Assembly: GCA_945866505.1 (NCBI GenBank)
Contig: CAMBHH010000218.1
Location: 1-5,089 of the forward strand
Length of the DNA: 5,089 bases
Direction of reading: 5' to 3'
From: Flavobacterium psychrophilum
GTDB lineage: Bacteria; Bacteroidota; Bacteroidia; Flavobacteriales; Flavobacteriaceae
Below the pieces are notes generated by a model, which was not told where the DNA came from, ran no database searches, and saw only the letters and a program-made list of their open reading frames with translations. The position numbers and the translations under genes were made by a program. This document shows positions 1 to 5,089 of this stretch, piece by piece; positions within the stretch are counted from its first letter, which is position 1; the number at the start of each line of letters is the position of its first letter.

Positions 1-102
1 ACCCGTGCGCCGGTCTCAGATATTGCTACCTTACCCCTCGACTTGCATGTGTTAAGCCTGCCGCTAGCGTTCATCCTGAGCCAGGATCAAACTCTTCATC
101 GT
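1..102 (-). rRNA. rrs: 16S ribosomal RNA, 5' end only (cut by window edge)
   Basis: Read on the minus strand, positions 95-76 are exactly the universal bacterial 16S start site AGAGTTTGATCCTGGCTCAG. The typical Bacteroidota text follows, including GATGAACGCTAGCGGCAGG and the conserved ACACATGCAAGTCGAGGGG block before the short V1 loop. The 5' end near 102 is placed by aligning ACGATGAAGAG with the start of E. coli 16S, so it may be off by a few bases. About 100 of some 1,500 bases are present; the rest of the gene, and presumably the 23S and 5S genes, lie left of the window. The signature fits Flavobacteriaceae, but this stretch is too short for a species call. Confidence 0.97.
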
Positions 103-354
103 ATATTGTTTAAGCTGAATTTAGTTCAGCTTCTTTTTATTATTCGACTCAAATTCTAGTGGTTTTTATCTTTGCAAAGACGTAAGGTATTACGTCTCTA
201 CGATTCTCTTACTCTCTTTATATTTGTTCTGTTAAAGCCGTTGCGGTGCAACGCCTATACCAAAACGGCTGTCAATTCAATATGTCTAGGAACGTGTCTT
301 ATCTTATTTTATCTGAAACTAGTTCAGATTAAATCGCTATCCTCTCGGTTAGCG
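103..354 (-). other. rRNA operon leader (precursor 16S 5' region) with several hairpins
   Basis: This stretch lies between the proximal rRNA promoter and the mature 16S end, so it should be transcribed as the removed 5' leader of the rRNA precursor. It holds perfect inverted repeats at 112-119/125-132 (AAGCTGAA/TTCAGCTT, 5-base loop), 178-185/190-197 (AGACGTAA/TTACGTCT, 4-base loop), 236-242/264-270 (AGCCGTT/AACGGCT) and 311-317/323-329 (ATCTGAA/TTCAGAT). Inside the third, CGTTGC/GCAACG (239-244/248-253) is an alternative, competing fold. The leader/trailer helix that RNase III normally cuts cannot be judged because the 16S 3' end is outside the window. Positions 170-179 are the palindrome CTTTGCAAAG, a possible but unproven boxA-like site. 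No believable protein is encoded here. Confidence 0.7.
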
Positions 355-358
355 GGTG

Positions 359-388
359 CAAAAGTACAACTTCTTTTTATTCTGGCAA
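359..388 (-). promoter_or_regulatory. rRNA promoter P1 (proximal, Bacteroidota type)
   Basis: On the minus strand there is a -7 element TACTTTTG (366-359), matching TAnnTTTG, and a -33 TTG (388-386) separated by 19 bases. This fits the housekeeping sigma factor of Bacteroidota. Transcription should start near 353-355 and run left into the 16S gene. The sequence upstream of the -33 (about 390-440) is almost pure A/T and could act as an UP-like element. The discriminator CACCCGC is shared with the distal promoter. Confidence 0.8.
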
Positions 389-534
389 GGAAAAAATAAT
401 TTATTTTTAAATAAAATTTAAATCATCAAAAATATTTTTTTGGGGAAGCTAAGATACAAAATCTTAATAACCCACACCACTTTTTTTGATTATTTTTTCA
501 CTACTTTAAAAGAACTTCTGTTTCAATGCGGGTG

Positions 535-564
535 CAAAAGTACTCTATTTATTGAGTTATACAA
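535..564 (-). promoter_or_regulatory. rRNA promoter P2 (distal, Bacteroidota type)
   Basis: This is a second copy of the same promoter, 176 bases further upstream: -7 element TACTTTTG (542-535), 19-base spacer, -33 TTG (564-562). The 16 bases GCGGGTGCAAAAGTAC (plus-strand reading) are identical at 528-543 and 352-367, while the flanks differ. Transcription from here should start near 529-531 and pass through P1. About 15 bases past that start, the minus strand reads AGTTCTTTTAAAG (516-504). This resembles the antitermination boxA core and is only a weak suggestion. Confidence 0.75.
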
Positions 565-661
565 GTGTTTTTTAGATGTTTTTTGAAAGTATTTATTAAC
601 AGACTGAAATCCTGAAAGTTGAAATCTGTTTTTTTGTCTATACGACTTCTTAGCGATGATC

Positions 662-692
662 GAAGCGGTATTTCTCATAAATTAACCGCTTC
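662..692. repeat. Inverted repeat, 8-bp stem with 15-base loop
   Basis: GAAGCGGT (662-669) is perfectly complementary to ACCGCTTC (685-692), with an A/T-rich loop between. It sits about 100 bases upstream of the distal rRNA promoter, in a stretch without genes. No T-run follows directly on either strand, so it is not a standard intrinsic terminator. It could be a protein-binding site or chance. Confidence 0.35.
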
Positions 693-738
693 AAGATTTG
701 AAAAAAGGTGTTAATAATGAAATACTATTTGTGTTTGC

Positions 739-819
739 GTTAGGGATAGTAGTGGAAATCCTATTGTGCCGTCCCGATAGCAATCGGGAGGCACAATAGA
801 TTGCAACGGATAGCCTGAC
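739..819 (+). repeat. Nested stem-loop element, possibly a dispersed flavobacterial structured repeat (Flavo-1-like)
   Basis: Three helices nest inside one another: GTTAGG/CCTGAC (739-744/814-819), CTATTGTGCC/GGCACAATAG (761-770/790-799) and CCCGAT/ATCGGG (773-778/783-788), capped by an AGCA loop. The outer and middle helices are separated by an asymmetric purine-rich internal loop, GATAGTAGTGGAA on one side and GCAACGGATAG on the other. The outer helix contains a T-G pair at 741/817, which is a G-U wobble only in RNA copied from the plus strand, so the plus strand is the likelier RNA. From memory, similar text (GGATAG, GTGGAAATCC, GCAACGGATAGC, CCCGATAGC) recurs between genes in Flavobacterium genomes and may be the Flavo-1 RNA motif; I cannot run a model search. 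It has no T-run in either direction. Confidence 0.5.
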
Positions 820-825
820 CATTTA

Positions 826-868
826 TACTATAGAAGTTGCTAACGATTAGGTAGCAACCTCTATAGTA
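826..868 (-). terminator. 17-bp hairpin downstream of the DUF4294 gene, possible 3'-end structure without a T-run
   Basis: The arms 826-842 and 852-868 pair over 17 bases around a 9-base loop. The only imperfect position is 835/859. It would be A-C in plus-strand RNA but a G-U wobble in minus-strand RNA, so the helix is unbroken only in the minus-strand transcript. It begins 22 bases past the stop codon of the minus-strand DUF4294 gene, which suits a transcript end or stabilising 3' structure. After the hairpin the minus strand reads TATAAATGG, so the U-run of a standard intrinsic terminator is missing. Confidence 0.5.
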
Positions 869-890
869 AAAAGGGTAACGCCAAAAGAAA

Positions 891-1577
891 CTACTTGCCT
901 GATTTTGCGGCTTTGTTTAACCAAAAATCGGTTAAGTCATCATAATTAACTGGATTTGCTGGTGGCTGATTTATTAACCTACGTGACTCGAAGGCTCTTA
1001 TTAATATAGTTTCTATCAGATAATCTTCGTTGACTTCGTAGGGCAAATATTGTGTTTTCATGTTAAGATCAAACATTTTGGCGGTGGTATTGGACCAAAA
1101 TGCTGTCCATCCACTTTTTAAGGTTCTTACTAATTCATAAGTAGTTATACCTGTTTGACGATGTATCAACTTAATAAGTATATGCCCTTGTTTACGAGAA
1201 AGTTTTTTGAGTTGGGCTTCGAACTCGTTATTGAGGTAATTTTCGACTATCTTAAAATATTTCTTCTTTTCTTTATTGGTTTTAAGACTTGCCAACCCTT
1301 TATTGAGTGCTGTCAATCGCTCGGAAGCCAATTTTGCATAAGGATAAGTTCTATAAACTCGGTTTTTGAGCAGTTCGAATTGTTTTTTAGACTCAACATC
1401 TATTTTTCCTTTAAAAATAACTACTTCTTCTAATTGTATGGTATCTTTGAATATAGTGTCGTTTTCTTTTATGACATATCCGATTTTAGTAGTGTCTTTT
1501 TGAACTATTTGCGCATTTGCCGAAATAATTGAGAAAAGGAAAATCAAAAAAAACATAGTAATCTTCATAGTTGCCAT
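891..1577 (-). CDS. DUF4294 domain-containing exported protein
   Basis: The product has 228 residues and unknown function. An N-terminal signal peptide is clear: MKIT, then a hydrophobic run (about residues 8-19, FFLIFLFSIIS) and a likely signal peptidase I site after ANA (20-22). There is no lipobox cysteine, so it is probably periplasmic and not a lipoprotein. The rest matches, as I recognise it, the Bacteroidota family DUF4294: the lysine-rich helix at 98-111, the motif RKQGHILIKLIHRQTG at 128-143, and WTAFW at 157-161. I see no catalytic motif. Codon 4 (ATG at 1568-1566) may be the true start. It gives a normal signal peptide beginning MKIT, and the promoter -7 element at 1597-1590 would leave codon 1 a leader of only about 7 bases. 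The gene is divergent from the M42 peptidase gene. A 17-bp hairpin follows its stop codon. Confidence 0.85.
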   Translation of the reverse strand: MATMKITMFFLIFLFSIISANAQIVQKDTTKIGYVIKENDTIFKDTIQLEEVVIFKGKIDVESKKQFELLKNRVYRTYPYAKLASERLTALNKGLASLKTNKEKKKYFKIVENYLNNEFEAQLKKLSRKQGHILIKLIHRQTGITTYELVRTLKSGWTAFWSNTTAKMFDLNMKTQYLPYEVNEDYLIETILIRAFESRRLINQPPANPVNYDDLTDFWLNKAAKSGK

Positions 1578-1589
1578 AAATTTATGTTA

Positions 1590-1624
1590 CAAAATTATAC
1601 ATTTATGTACAACTGTAATGCCAA
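1590..1624 (-). promoter_or_regulatory. Putative promoter of the DUF4294 gene
   Basis: The minus strand carries TAATTTTG (1597-1590), a match to TAnnTTTG. The nearest suitable TTG (1624-1622) lies 24 bases upstream, one base beyond the usual 17-23 range. A second TTG, 12 bases away, is too close. The start would fall near 1585, which makes the downstream ATG at 1568 the more comfortable start codon. Confidence 0.45.
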
Positions 1625-1653
1625 TTTTTTAATTTAGCCAAAAATTAAATTTT

Positions 1654-2742
1654 ATGAGTTCAAAATCGATATTAAAAAAGTCATCTCTTACCTTCTTAGA
1701 AAACTATTTAAACAATGCATCTCCTACTGGATATGAAAGTTCGGGTCAGAAACTTTGGATGGATTATGTAAAACCATATGTTGATACATTTATTACGGAT
1801 ACTTATGGAACTGCAGTGGGCATCATTAATCCCGATGCTCCTTACAAAGTAGTTATTGAAGGTCACGCCGATGAAATTTCCTGGTATGTTAATTATATTA
1901 CGGACGACGGATTGATTTATGTGATTAGAAATGGAGGTTCTGACCACCAAATTGCGCCTTCGAAACGCGTAAATATTCACACCAAAAAAGGAATTGTAAA
2001 GGGTGTTTTTGGGTGGCCAGCGATTCATACTCGTAATCGTAGCAAAGAAGAAACTCCAAAAATCGATAATTTATTCATCGATATTGGTTGTTCCAAAAAA
2101 GAAGAAGTGGATGCATTGGGTGTTCATGTAGGTTGTGTGATTACGTATCCCGATGAGTTTATGGTTTTGAACGAAAACAAATTTGTTTGTCGCGCCATTG
2201 ATAATCGAATGGGTGGATTTATGATTGCCGAAGTAGCTCGTTTGTTGCACGAAAACAAAATTGAACTCCCTTTTGGTTTGTATATTACCAATTCAGTTCA
2301 AGAAGAAGTAGGACTTCGTGGTGCTGAAATGATTACGAAAACCATCAAACCAAATGTTGCCATCATAACTGATGTTTGCCACGACTCCACTACTCCAATG
2401 ATTGAAAAGAAAATTGAGGGAGAAATAAAAATTGGTAAAGGTCCGGTAGTTACTTACGCACCGGCGGTTCAGAATAATTTAAGAGAACTTATATTAGACA
2501 CCGCTGATGAGAAAAAGATTCCTTTCCAACGATTAGCCTCTTCAAGAGTTACTGGAACCGATACTGATGCTTTTGCTTATAGCAATGGCGGTGTGGCTTC
2601 GGCATTGATTTCCTTACCATTGCGTTATATGCACACTACGGTTGAAATGGTGCATCGCGATGATGTGGAAAACGTAATTAAATTGATTTATGAGACCTTA
2701 TTAAAGATAGAAAATAACGAAACATTTTCGTATTTTAAATAG
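1654..2742 (+). CDS. M42 family metallopeptidase (aminopeptidase, glutamyl aminopeptidase/endoglucanase M type)
   Basis: This is a 362-residue cytoplasmic di-zinc aminopeptidase that removes N-terminal residues from short peptides; M42 enzymes typically form dodecameric shells. All expected active-site residues are visible. They are H71 and D73 in GHADEISW, the bridging D183 in AIDNRMGG, the catalytic base E217 and ligand E218 in VQEEVGLRGA, D240 in ITDVCHD, and H327 in YMHTTVEMVH. The conserved GTDTDA is at 301-306. The length fits the family (about 350) and there is no signal peptide. The start at 1654 leads straight into the conserved N-terminal ASPTGYES (22-29); the A/T-rich leader has no Shine-Dalgarno, as usual in this phylum. 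No good promoter is seen: the best candidate, TAATTTAG (1630-1637), has one mismatch and no TTG upstream. Substrate preference cannot be read from sequence, and family members are often mislabelled as cellulases. Confidence 0.93.
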   Translation: MSSKSILKKSSLTFLENYLNNASPTGYESSGQKLWMDYVKPYVDTFITDTYGTAVGIINPDAPYKVVIEGHADEISWYVNYITDDGLIYVIRNGGSDHQIAPSKRVNIHTKKGIVKGVFGWPAIHTRNRSKEETPKIDNLFIDIGCSKKEEVDALGVHVGCVITYPDEFMVLNENKFVCRAIDNRMGGFMIAEVARLLHENKIELPFGLYITNSVQEEVGLRGAEMITKTIKPNVAIITDVCHDSTTPMIEKKIEGEIKIGKGPVVTYAPAVQNNLRELILDTADEKKIPFQRLASSRVTGTDTDAFAYSNGGVASALISLPLRYMHTTVEMVHRDDVENVIKLIYETLLKIENNETFSYFK

Positions 2743-2763
2743 TGTTTGGCTTTCTCGATATTT

Positions 2764-2806
2764 AAAATCCTTTTCTTTTGACATTATAAAAGAAAGGATT
2801 TTTTTT
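2764..2806 (+). terminator. Intrinsic terminator of the M42 peptidase gene
   Basis: The arms AAAATCCTTTTCTTTT (2764-2779) and AAAAGAAAGGATTTT (2788-2802) pair over 15 bases with one bulged T and an 8-9-base loop. A run of eight T (2799-2806) follows the GG of the stem. It lies 22 bases past the stop codon. The A-run on the left is shorter, so termination from the other direction would be weaker, and no gene there needs it. Confidence 0.85.
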
Positions 2807-2903
2807 ATACCCAATACTTACTGTAAAACCGAATTCCGCACTTTTTTGCTTGACAAAAACATTCGTGAATAATAATTCTATAGACTAGAAATTCCTATTT
2901 TAA

Positions 2904-3074
2904 TCTACTTTTTACAAAGATAGTAAACAAAAGAGTTCAAGGATTTTTAAAGGCTGAGATGATGATGAAACCTTTAAGTATGTTTTGGAAAGTATTGATC
3001 GTTTTGTTTACAAGATAAAAAATTTAGATCCGAAAATTCAGTTAAAAAGTAGTAGCTCATTAATGAAGATGTAA
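2904..3074 (+). pseudogene. Possible decayed coding remnant in the M42-pepT gap
   Basis: Between the terminator and the pepT promoter one reading frame has protein-like composition but no start codon. Positions 2958-3074 encode 38 residues beginning DDDETFKYVL and ending SSSSLMKM before a TAA, with a balanced mix of acidic, basic and aromatic residues. In the same frame 2904-2954 stays open but is cut off by TGA at 2955-2957; at 2949-2957 the neighbouring frame reads continuously instead. This would fit a gene end that has lost its start and picked up a stop or frameshift. I cannot name a family, and at this length chance is a real alternative. Confidence 0.2.
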
Positions 3075-3113
3075 AAACTCTATTCTATAATCAAAAACTG
3101 AACTTTGCTTAGC

Positions 3114-3148
3114 TTTGCGTTACAAAATCATTCGTATTTGTATCTTTG
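3114..3148 (+). promoter_or_regulatory. Promoter of pepT (Bacteroidota type)
   Basis: TTTG at 3114-3117 is followed after 23 bases by TATCTTTG (3141-3148), an exact TAnnTTTG match with spacing at the upper end of the usual range. Transcription should begin near 3153, leaving a leader of about 12 bases before the ATG at 3165. This supports pepT being transcribed on its own, separately from the M42 gene. Confidence 0.65.
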
Positions 3149-3164
3149 TTGAAAACAAAATCAT

Positions 3165-4412
3165 ATGCAACATATTATAGACCGCTTTATAAGCTACGTC
3201 ACCATTGACACCGAATCAGATTCAAGTTCGGAAACTACTCCAAGCACTTCAAAACAATGGGATTTAGCCAATAAATTGGTCGAAGAACTAAAACTAATTG
3301 GGATGCAAGATGTCAGCATTGACGAAAGGGCTTATATTATGGCTACTTTACCTTCAAATGTTGACCACGAAGTCCCAAGTGTAGGTTTCATTTCACATTT
3401 TGATACCACTCCCGATTTTACTGGTGCCAATGTAAAACCTCAAATTATTTCCAATTATGACGGTGGTGACATTGTGCTTAATGCGGATCAAAATATTATT
3501 TTATCACCAAAATATTTCAAAGATTTATTGCAATACAAAGGTCAAACGCTAATTACCACCGACGGAACTACGCTTTTGGGTGCAGATGATAAAGCTGGAA
3601 TTACGGAAATTATTACCGCGATGGAATTCCTAATAAAAAACCCAGAAATCAAACACGGAAAAATTAGAGTAGGTTTTACGCCTGACGAAGAAATTGGTCG
3701 TGGTGCCCATCATTTTGATGTTGAAAAATTTGGTTGCGATTGGGCTTATACAATGGACGGTAGTCAAGTCGGGGAATTGGAATACGAAAATTTTAATGCG
3801 GCTGGCGCCAAAATAACCTTCAAAGGAAAAAGCGTTCATCCCGGATATGCCAAAGGCAAGATGATCAATTCTATGCTAATCGCCAATGATTTTATCAATG
3901 AATTACCCAAAGGTGAAACGCCTCAAGAAACAAGCCGTTACGAAGGTTTTTTTCATATACATAATTTAACCGGAAGCATTGAAGAAACCGTTTTGGAACT
4001 CATAATCCGAGATCACAACAAGAAAAAATTCGAAAAACGAAAAGAGTTAATTGCCAAAATCACTCAGAAATTGAACAAGAAATTCTTTAAGCAATTTGGG
4101 GAAGATATAGTAATTGCTGAAGTAAAGGACCAATATTACAATATGAAAGAAATGGTTTTGCCCGTAAAACATATTGTAGATATTGCAGAAAAAGCCATGA
4201 AAGATTTGGGAATTAAACCTATTATAAAACCCATTCGTGGCGGAACTGACGGTTGTCAATTGTCCTACAAAGGTTTGCCTTGCCCGAATATTTTTGCTGG
4301 AGGCCATAACTTTCATGGCAAATACGAATATGTTCCTGTGGAAAGTATGCAAAAAGCAGTGGATGTAATTGTTAGAATAGCAGAACTAGTAGCTATTCCT
4401 GTTTCAAAATAA
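3165..4412 (+). CDS. pepT: Peptidase T (tripeptide aminopeptidase, M20B family)
   Basis: This is a 415-residue cytoplasmic di-zinc enzyme that cuts the N-terminal residue from tripeptides, a late step in peptide recycling. The length matches Salmonella PepT (about 409). The metal and catalytic residues are in the expected order: H78 and catalytic D80 in SHFDTTPD, bridging D141 in LLGADDKAG, general base E175 and ligand E176 in [11 protein letters not shown]198 in YTMDGS, and H381 in [15 protein letters not shown]. The lid domain between them (about 205-320) contains [16 protein letters not shown], and GGTDG at 359-363 is the conserved loop near the substrate. There is no signal peptide. The start at 3165 is preferred because the family's N-terminus ([15 protein letters not shown]) begins right there and the promoter lies just upstream. 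The gene is flanked by its own promoter and terminator, so it is probably monocistronic. Confidence 0.96.
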   Translation: MQHIIDRFISYVTIDTESDSSSETTPSTSKQWDLANKLVEELKLIGMQDVSIDERAYIMATLPSNVDHEVPSVGFISHFDTTPDFTGANVKPQIISNYDGGDIVLNADQNIILSPKYFKDLLQYKGQTLITTDGTTLLGADDKAGITEIITAMEFLIKNPEIKHGKIRVGFTPDEEIGRGAHHFDVEKFGCDWAYTMDGSQVGELEYENFNAAGAKITFKGKSVHPGYAKGKMINSMLIANDFINELPKGETPQETSRYEGFFHIHNLTGSIEETVLELIIRDHNKKKFEKRKELIAKITQKLNKKFFKQFGEDIVIAEVKDQYYNMKEMVLPVKHIVDIAEKAMKDLGIKPIIKPIRGGTDGCQLSYKGLPCPNIFAGGHNFHGKYEYVPVESMQKAVDVIVRIAELVAIPVSK

Positions 4413-4441
4413 ATAATAAAATATTTAAAATATTTATCAGA

Positions 4442-4467
4442 AAGCCATCAAATGATGGCTTATTTTT
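4442..4467 (+). terminator. Intrinsic terminator of pepT
   Basis: AAGCCATC (4442-4449) pairs perfectly with GATGGCTT (4454-4461) around an AAAT loop, followed by A and five T (4463-4467). It begins 30 bases after the pepT stop codon and separates pepT from the next gene. Confidence 0.85.
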
Positions 4468-4498
4468 GATATTTAATTAAATAACTAAAAACTTAACA

Positions 4499-4527
4499 TT
4501 GGCGAATTGAATTAATGATTACATTTG
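4499..4527 (+). promoter_or_regulatory. Promoter of the lysine/alanine-rich protein gene
   Basis: TTG (4499-4501) is followed after 18 bases by TACATTTG (4520-4527), an exact TAnnTTTG match with normal spacing. The start would fall near 4532, giving a leader of about 40 bases. The -7 element lies inside a 14-base perfect palindrome described separately. Confidence 0.65.
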
Positions 4528-4536
4528 TTAACAAAT
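4523..4536. promoter_or_regulatory. 14-base palindrome over the promoter, possible operator
   Basis: ATTTGTTAACAAAT is its own reverse complement. It covers the second half of the -7 element and reaches past the likely transcription start, a position where a bound dimeric repressor would block transcription. An 11-base direct repeat AACTTAACATT brackets the same promoter at 4490-4500 and 4547-4557. All of these are A/T-rich, so chance cannot be excluded. Confidence 0.35.
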
Positions 4537-4571
4537 TATTTACAATAACTTAACATTAAAAATCGAGCATT

Positions 4572-5039
4572 ATGGAAGAAAACAATGAAGAAATTACAAA
4601 TGAAATTACACCAGTAACAGTTGAAGAAACTGTTGAAGTAGTGACAACTCCAAAACCTAGAGCAACTAGAGCGCCAAGGGCACCTAGAACTCCAAAGGTA
4701 GTTGAACCAATAAAAGTAGTTGAGCCTGTTGCTGAAGTTACAGCAGAAGTAGAAATCCCTGAACCTATAGTAGAAGAAAATCAAGAAGTGGTAATTACAG
4801 AAGAAACAATTATTGTTATTGAGGAAGAATCTAAAAAAGACACCAAAAAGAAAAGCAACAAGGTGAAAGAAAAAGAAAAAGAGAAAGCGAAAAAAGCTAA
4901 GGCGAAAGAAAAAGCGAAAGCTAAAGCCAAAAAGGCGAAAAAAGCAAAAAAAGCGAAACTAAAAGCCAAAGCCAAAGAGAAAAAAGCGAAAGCAAAATCT
5001 AAAAAAGCAAAACAAAACAAAAAGAATAAAAAGAAATAA
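4572..5039 (+). CDS. Charge-split, lysine/alanine-rich protein, possibly histone H1-like
   Basis: The product has 155 residues and no recognised folded domain. Residues 1-28 are acidic (E/T/V-rich). Residues 29-42 form a short basic, proline-rich patch (PRATRAPRAPRTPK). Residues 43-87 are again acidic, with E, V, P and I. Residues 88-155 are almost only K, A and a few E, with repeated KAK and KKA units. No signal peptide or membrane segment is seen. Such K/A tails occur in eukaryotic histone H1 and in bacterial H1-like proteins, where they bind nucleic acid without sequence specificity, so nucleoid or RNA binding is a reasonable inference, not a demonstration. The alanine codons in the tail vary (gcg, gct, gcc, gca), suggesting the protein sequence is maintained and not just freshly copied by slippage. 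The gene has its own promoter and a probable terminator, so it appears to be transcribed alone. Alternatives are a ribosome-associated or charge-buffering disordered protein. Confidence 0.75.
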   Translation: MEENNEEITNEITPVTVEETVEVVTTPKPRATRAPRAPRTPKVVEPIKVVEPVAEVTAEVEIPEPIVEENQEVVITEETIIVIEEESKKDTKKKSNKVKEKEKEKAKKAKAKEKAKAKAKKAKKAKKAKLKAKAKEKKAKAKSKKAKQNKKNKKK

Positions 5040-5057
5040 TCTGCTTGTTTGAAAGTA

Positions 5058-5089
5058 AAAATCCCAAATTCCAATGTTTATGTTGGAAT
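5058..5089 (+). terminator. Probable intrinsic terminator, cut by the right window edge
   Basis: ATTCCAA (5068-5074) pairs with TTGGAAT (5083-5089), the last bases of the window. The left side continues outward as AAAATCCCAA (5058-5067). If the unseen right side continues with TTGGGATTTT and a T-run, this is a long intrinsic terminator 19 bases past the stop codon. Only the inner seven pairs can be seen. Confidence 0.5.

Noticed and set aside
172..399. 75-codon plus-strand open frame
   Set aside because: It lies antisense to the rRNA leader and overlaps promoter P1; its composition is not protein-like and it has no promoter.
427..459. Third minus-strand promoter between P1 and P2 (TATTTTTG with a TTG 22 bases upstream)
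   Set aside because: It fits the loose consensus, but the region is nearly pure A/T, where such matches arise by chance, and it lacks the CACCCGC discriminator of P1 and P2.
103..890. tRNA gene, CRISPR array or insertion sequence in the gene-free region beside the rRNA operon
   Set aside because: No cloverleaf with a T-loop GGTTCRA, no regularly spaced repeats, and no transposase or terminal repeats with target duplication were seen.
1155..1433. 92-codon plus-strand open frame
   Set aside because: It is an antisense shadow of the DUF4294 gene, rich in F, L and I, as expected opposite lysine- and glutamate-rich codons.
2915..2940. Minus-strand promoter (TATCTTTG at 2922-2915) in the M42-pepT gap
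   Set aside because: The only TTG in reach is 15 bases away, shorter than the usual 17-23, and the strand carries no gene before the M42 terminator.
1654..4412. M42 peptidase and pepT as one operon
   Set aside because: A strong terminator after the M42 gene, a 422-base gap and a separate promoter before pepT argue for independent transcription.
4657..4698. AT-hook in the PRATRAPRAPRTPK patch
   Set aside because: The AT-hook core RGRP is absent; only a generic basic, proline-rich patch is present.
4781..5074. 97-codon minus-strand frame rich in F and A
   Set aside because: It is the mirror of the K/A-rich tail on the other strand (aaa gives ttt, gcg gives cgc-type codons), so its apparent hydrophobic repeat is an artefact.

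Overview
The window reads as chromosomal DNA of a member of the Bacteroidota, most likely a Flavobacterium or close relative. The evidence is the flavobacterial-type 16S rRNA 5' end at the left edge, the AT-rich intergenic DNA, gene starts without Shine-Dalgarno sequences, and several promoters of the Bacteroidota type (TTG, about 17-23 bases, TAnnTTTG). There is also a DUF4294 protein, a family I know from this group.

Layout: positions 1-102 are the 5' end of a 16S rRNA gene on the minus strand; the rest of that rRNA operon lies left of the window. To its right are a leader of about 250 bases with several hairpins and two tandem rRNA promoters that share a 16-base identical core. Positions 600-890 carry no gene. 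They hold a small inverted repeat, a nested stem-loop element that resembles a dispersed flavobacterial structured repeat, and a 17-bp hairpin just past the end of the next gene. Then come a minus-strand exported DUF4294 protein and, divergent from it across 76 bases, an M42 metallopeptidase that ends in a strong intrinsic terminator. A gap of 422 bases with a possible decayed coding remnant leads to pepT (tripeptide aminopeptidase) with its own promoter and terminator. The last gene has a palindrome over its promoter and encodes a 155-residue charge-split protein: an acidic N-terminal half and a lysine/alanine-rich tail like that of histone H1. The right edge cuts through what is probably its terminator.

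How the genes fit together: M42 peptidase and PepT are both cytoplasmic di-zinc exopeptidases that finish peptide breakdown. They look like separately transcribed housekeeping genes, not an operon. I see no defence system, mobile element, CRISPR array or biosynthetic cluster. The least explained items are the stem-loop element at 739-819, the charge-split protein with its palindromic promoter, and the DUF4294 protein.
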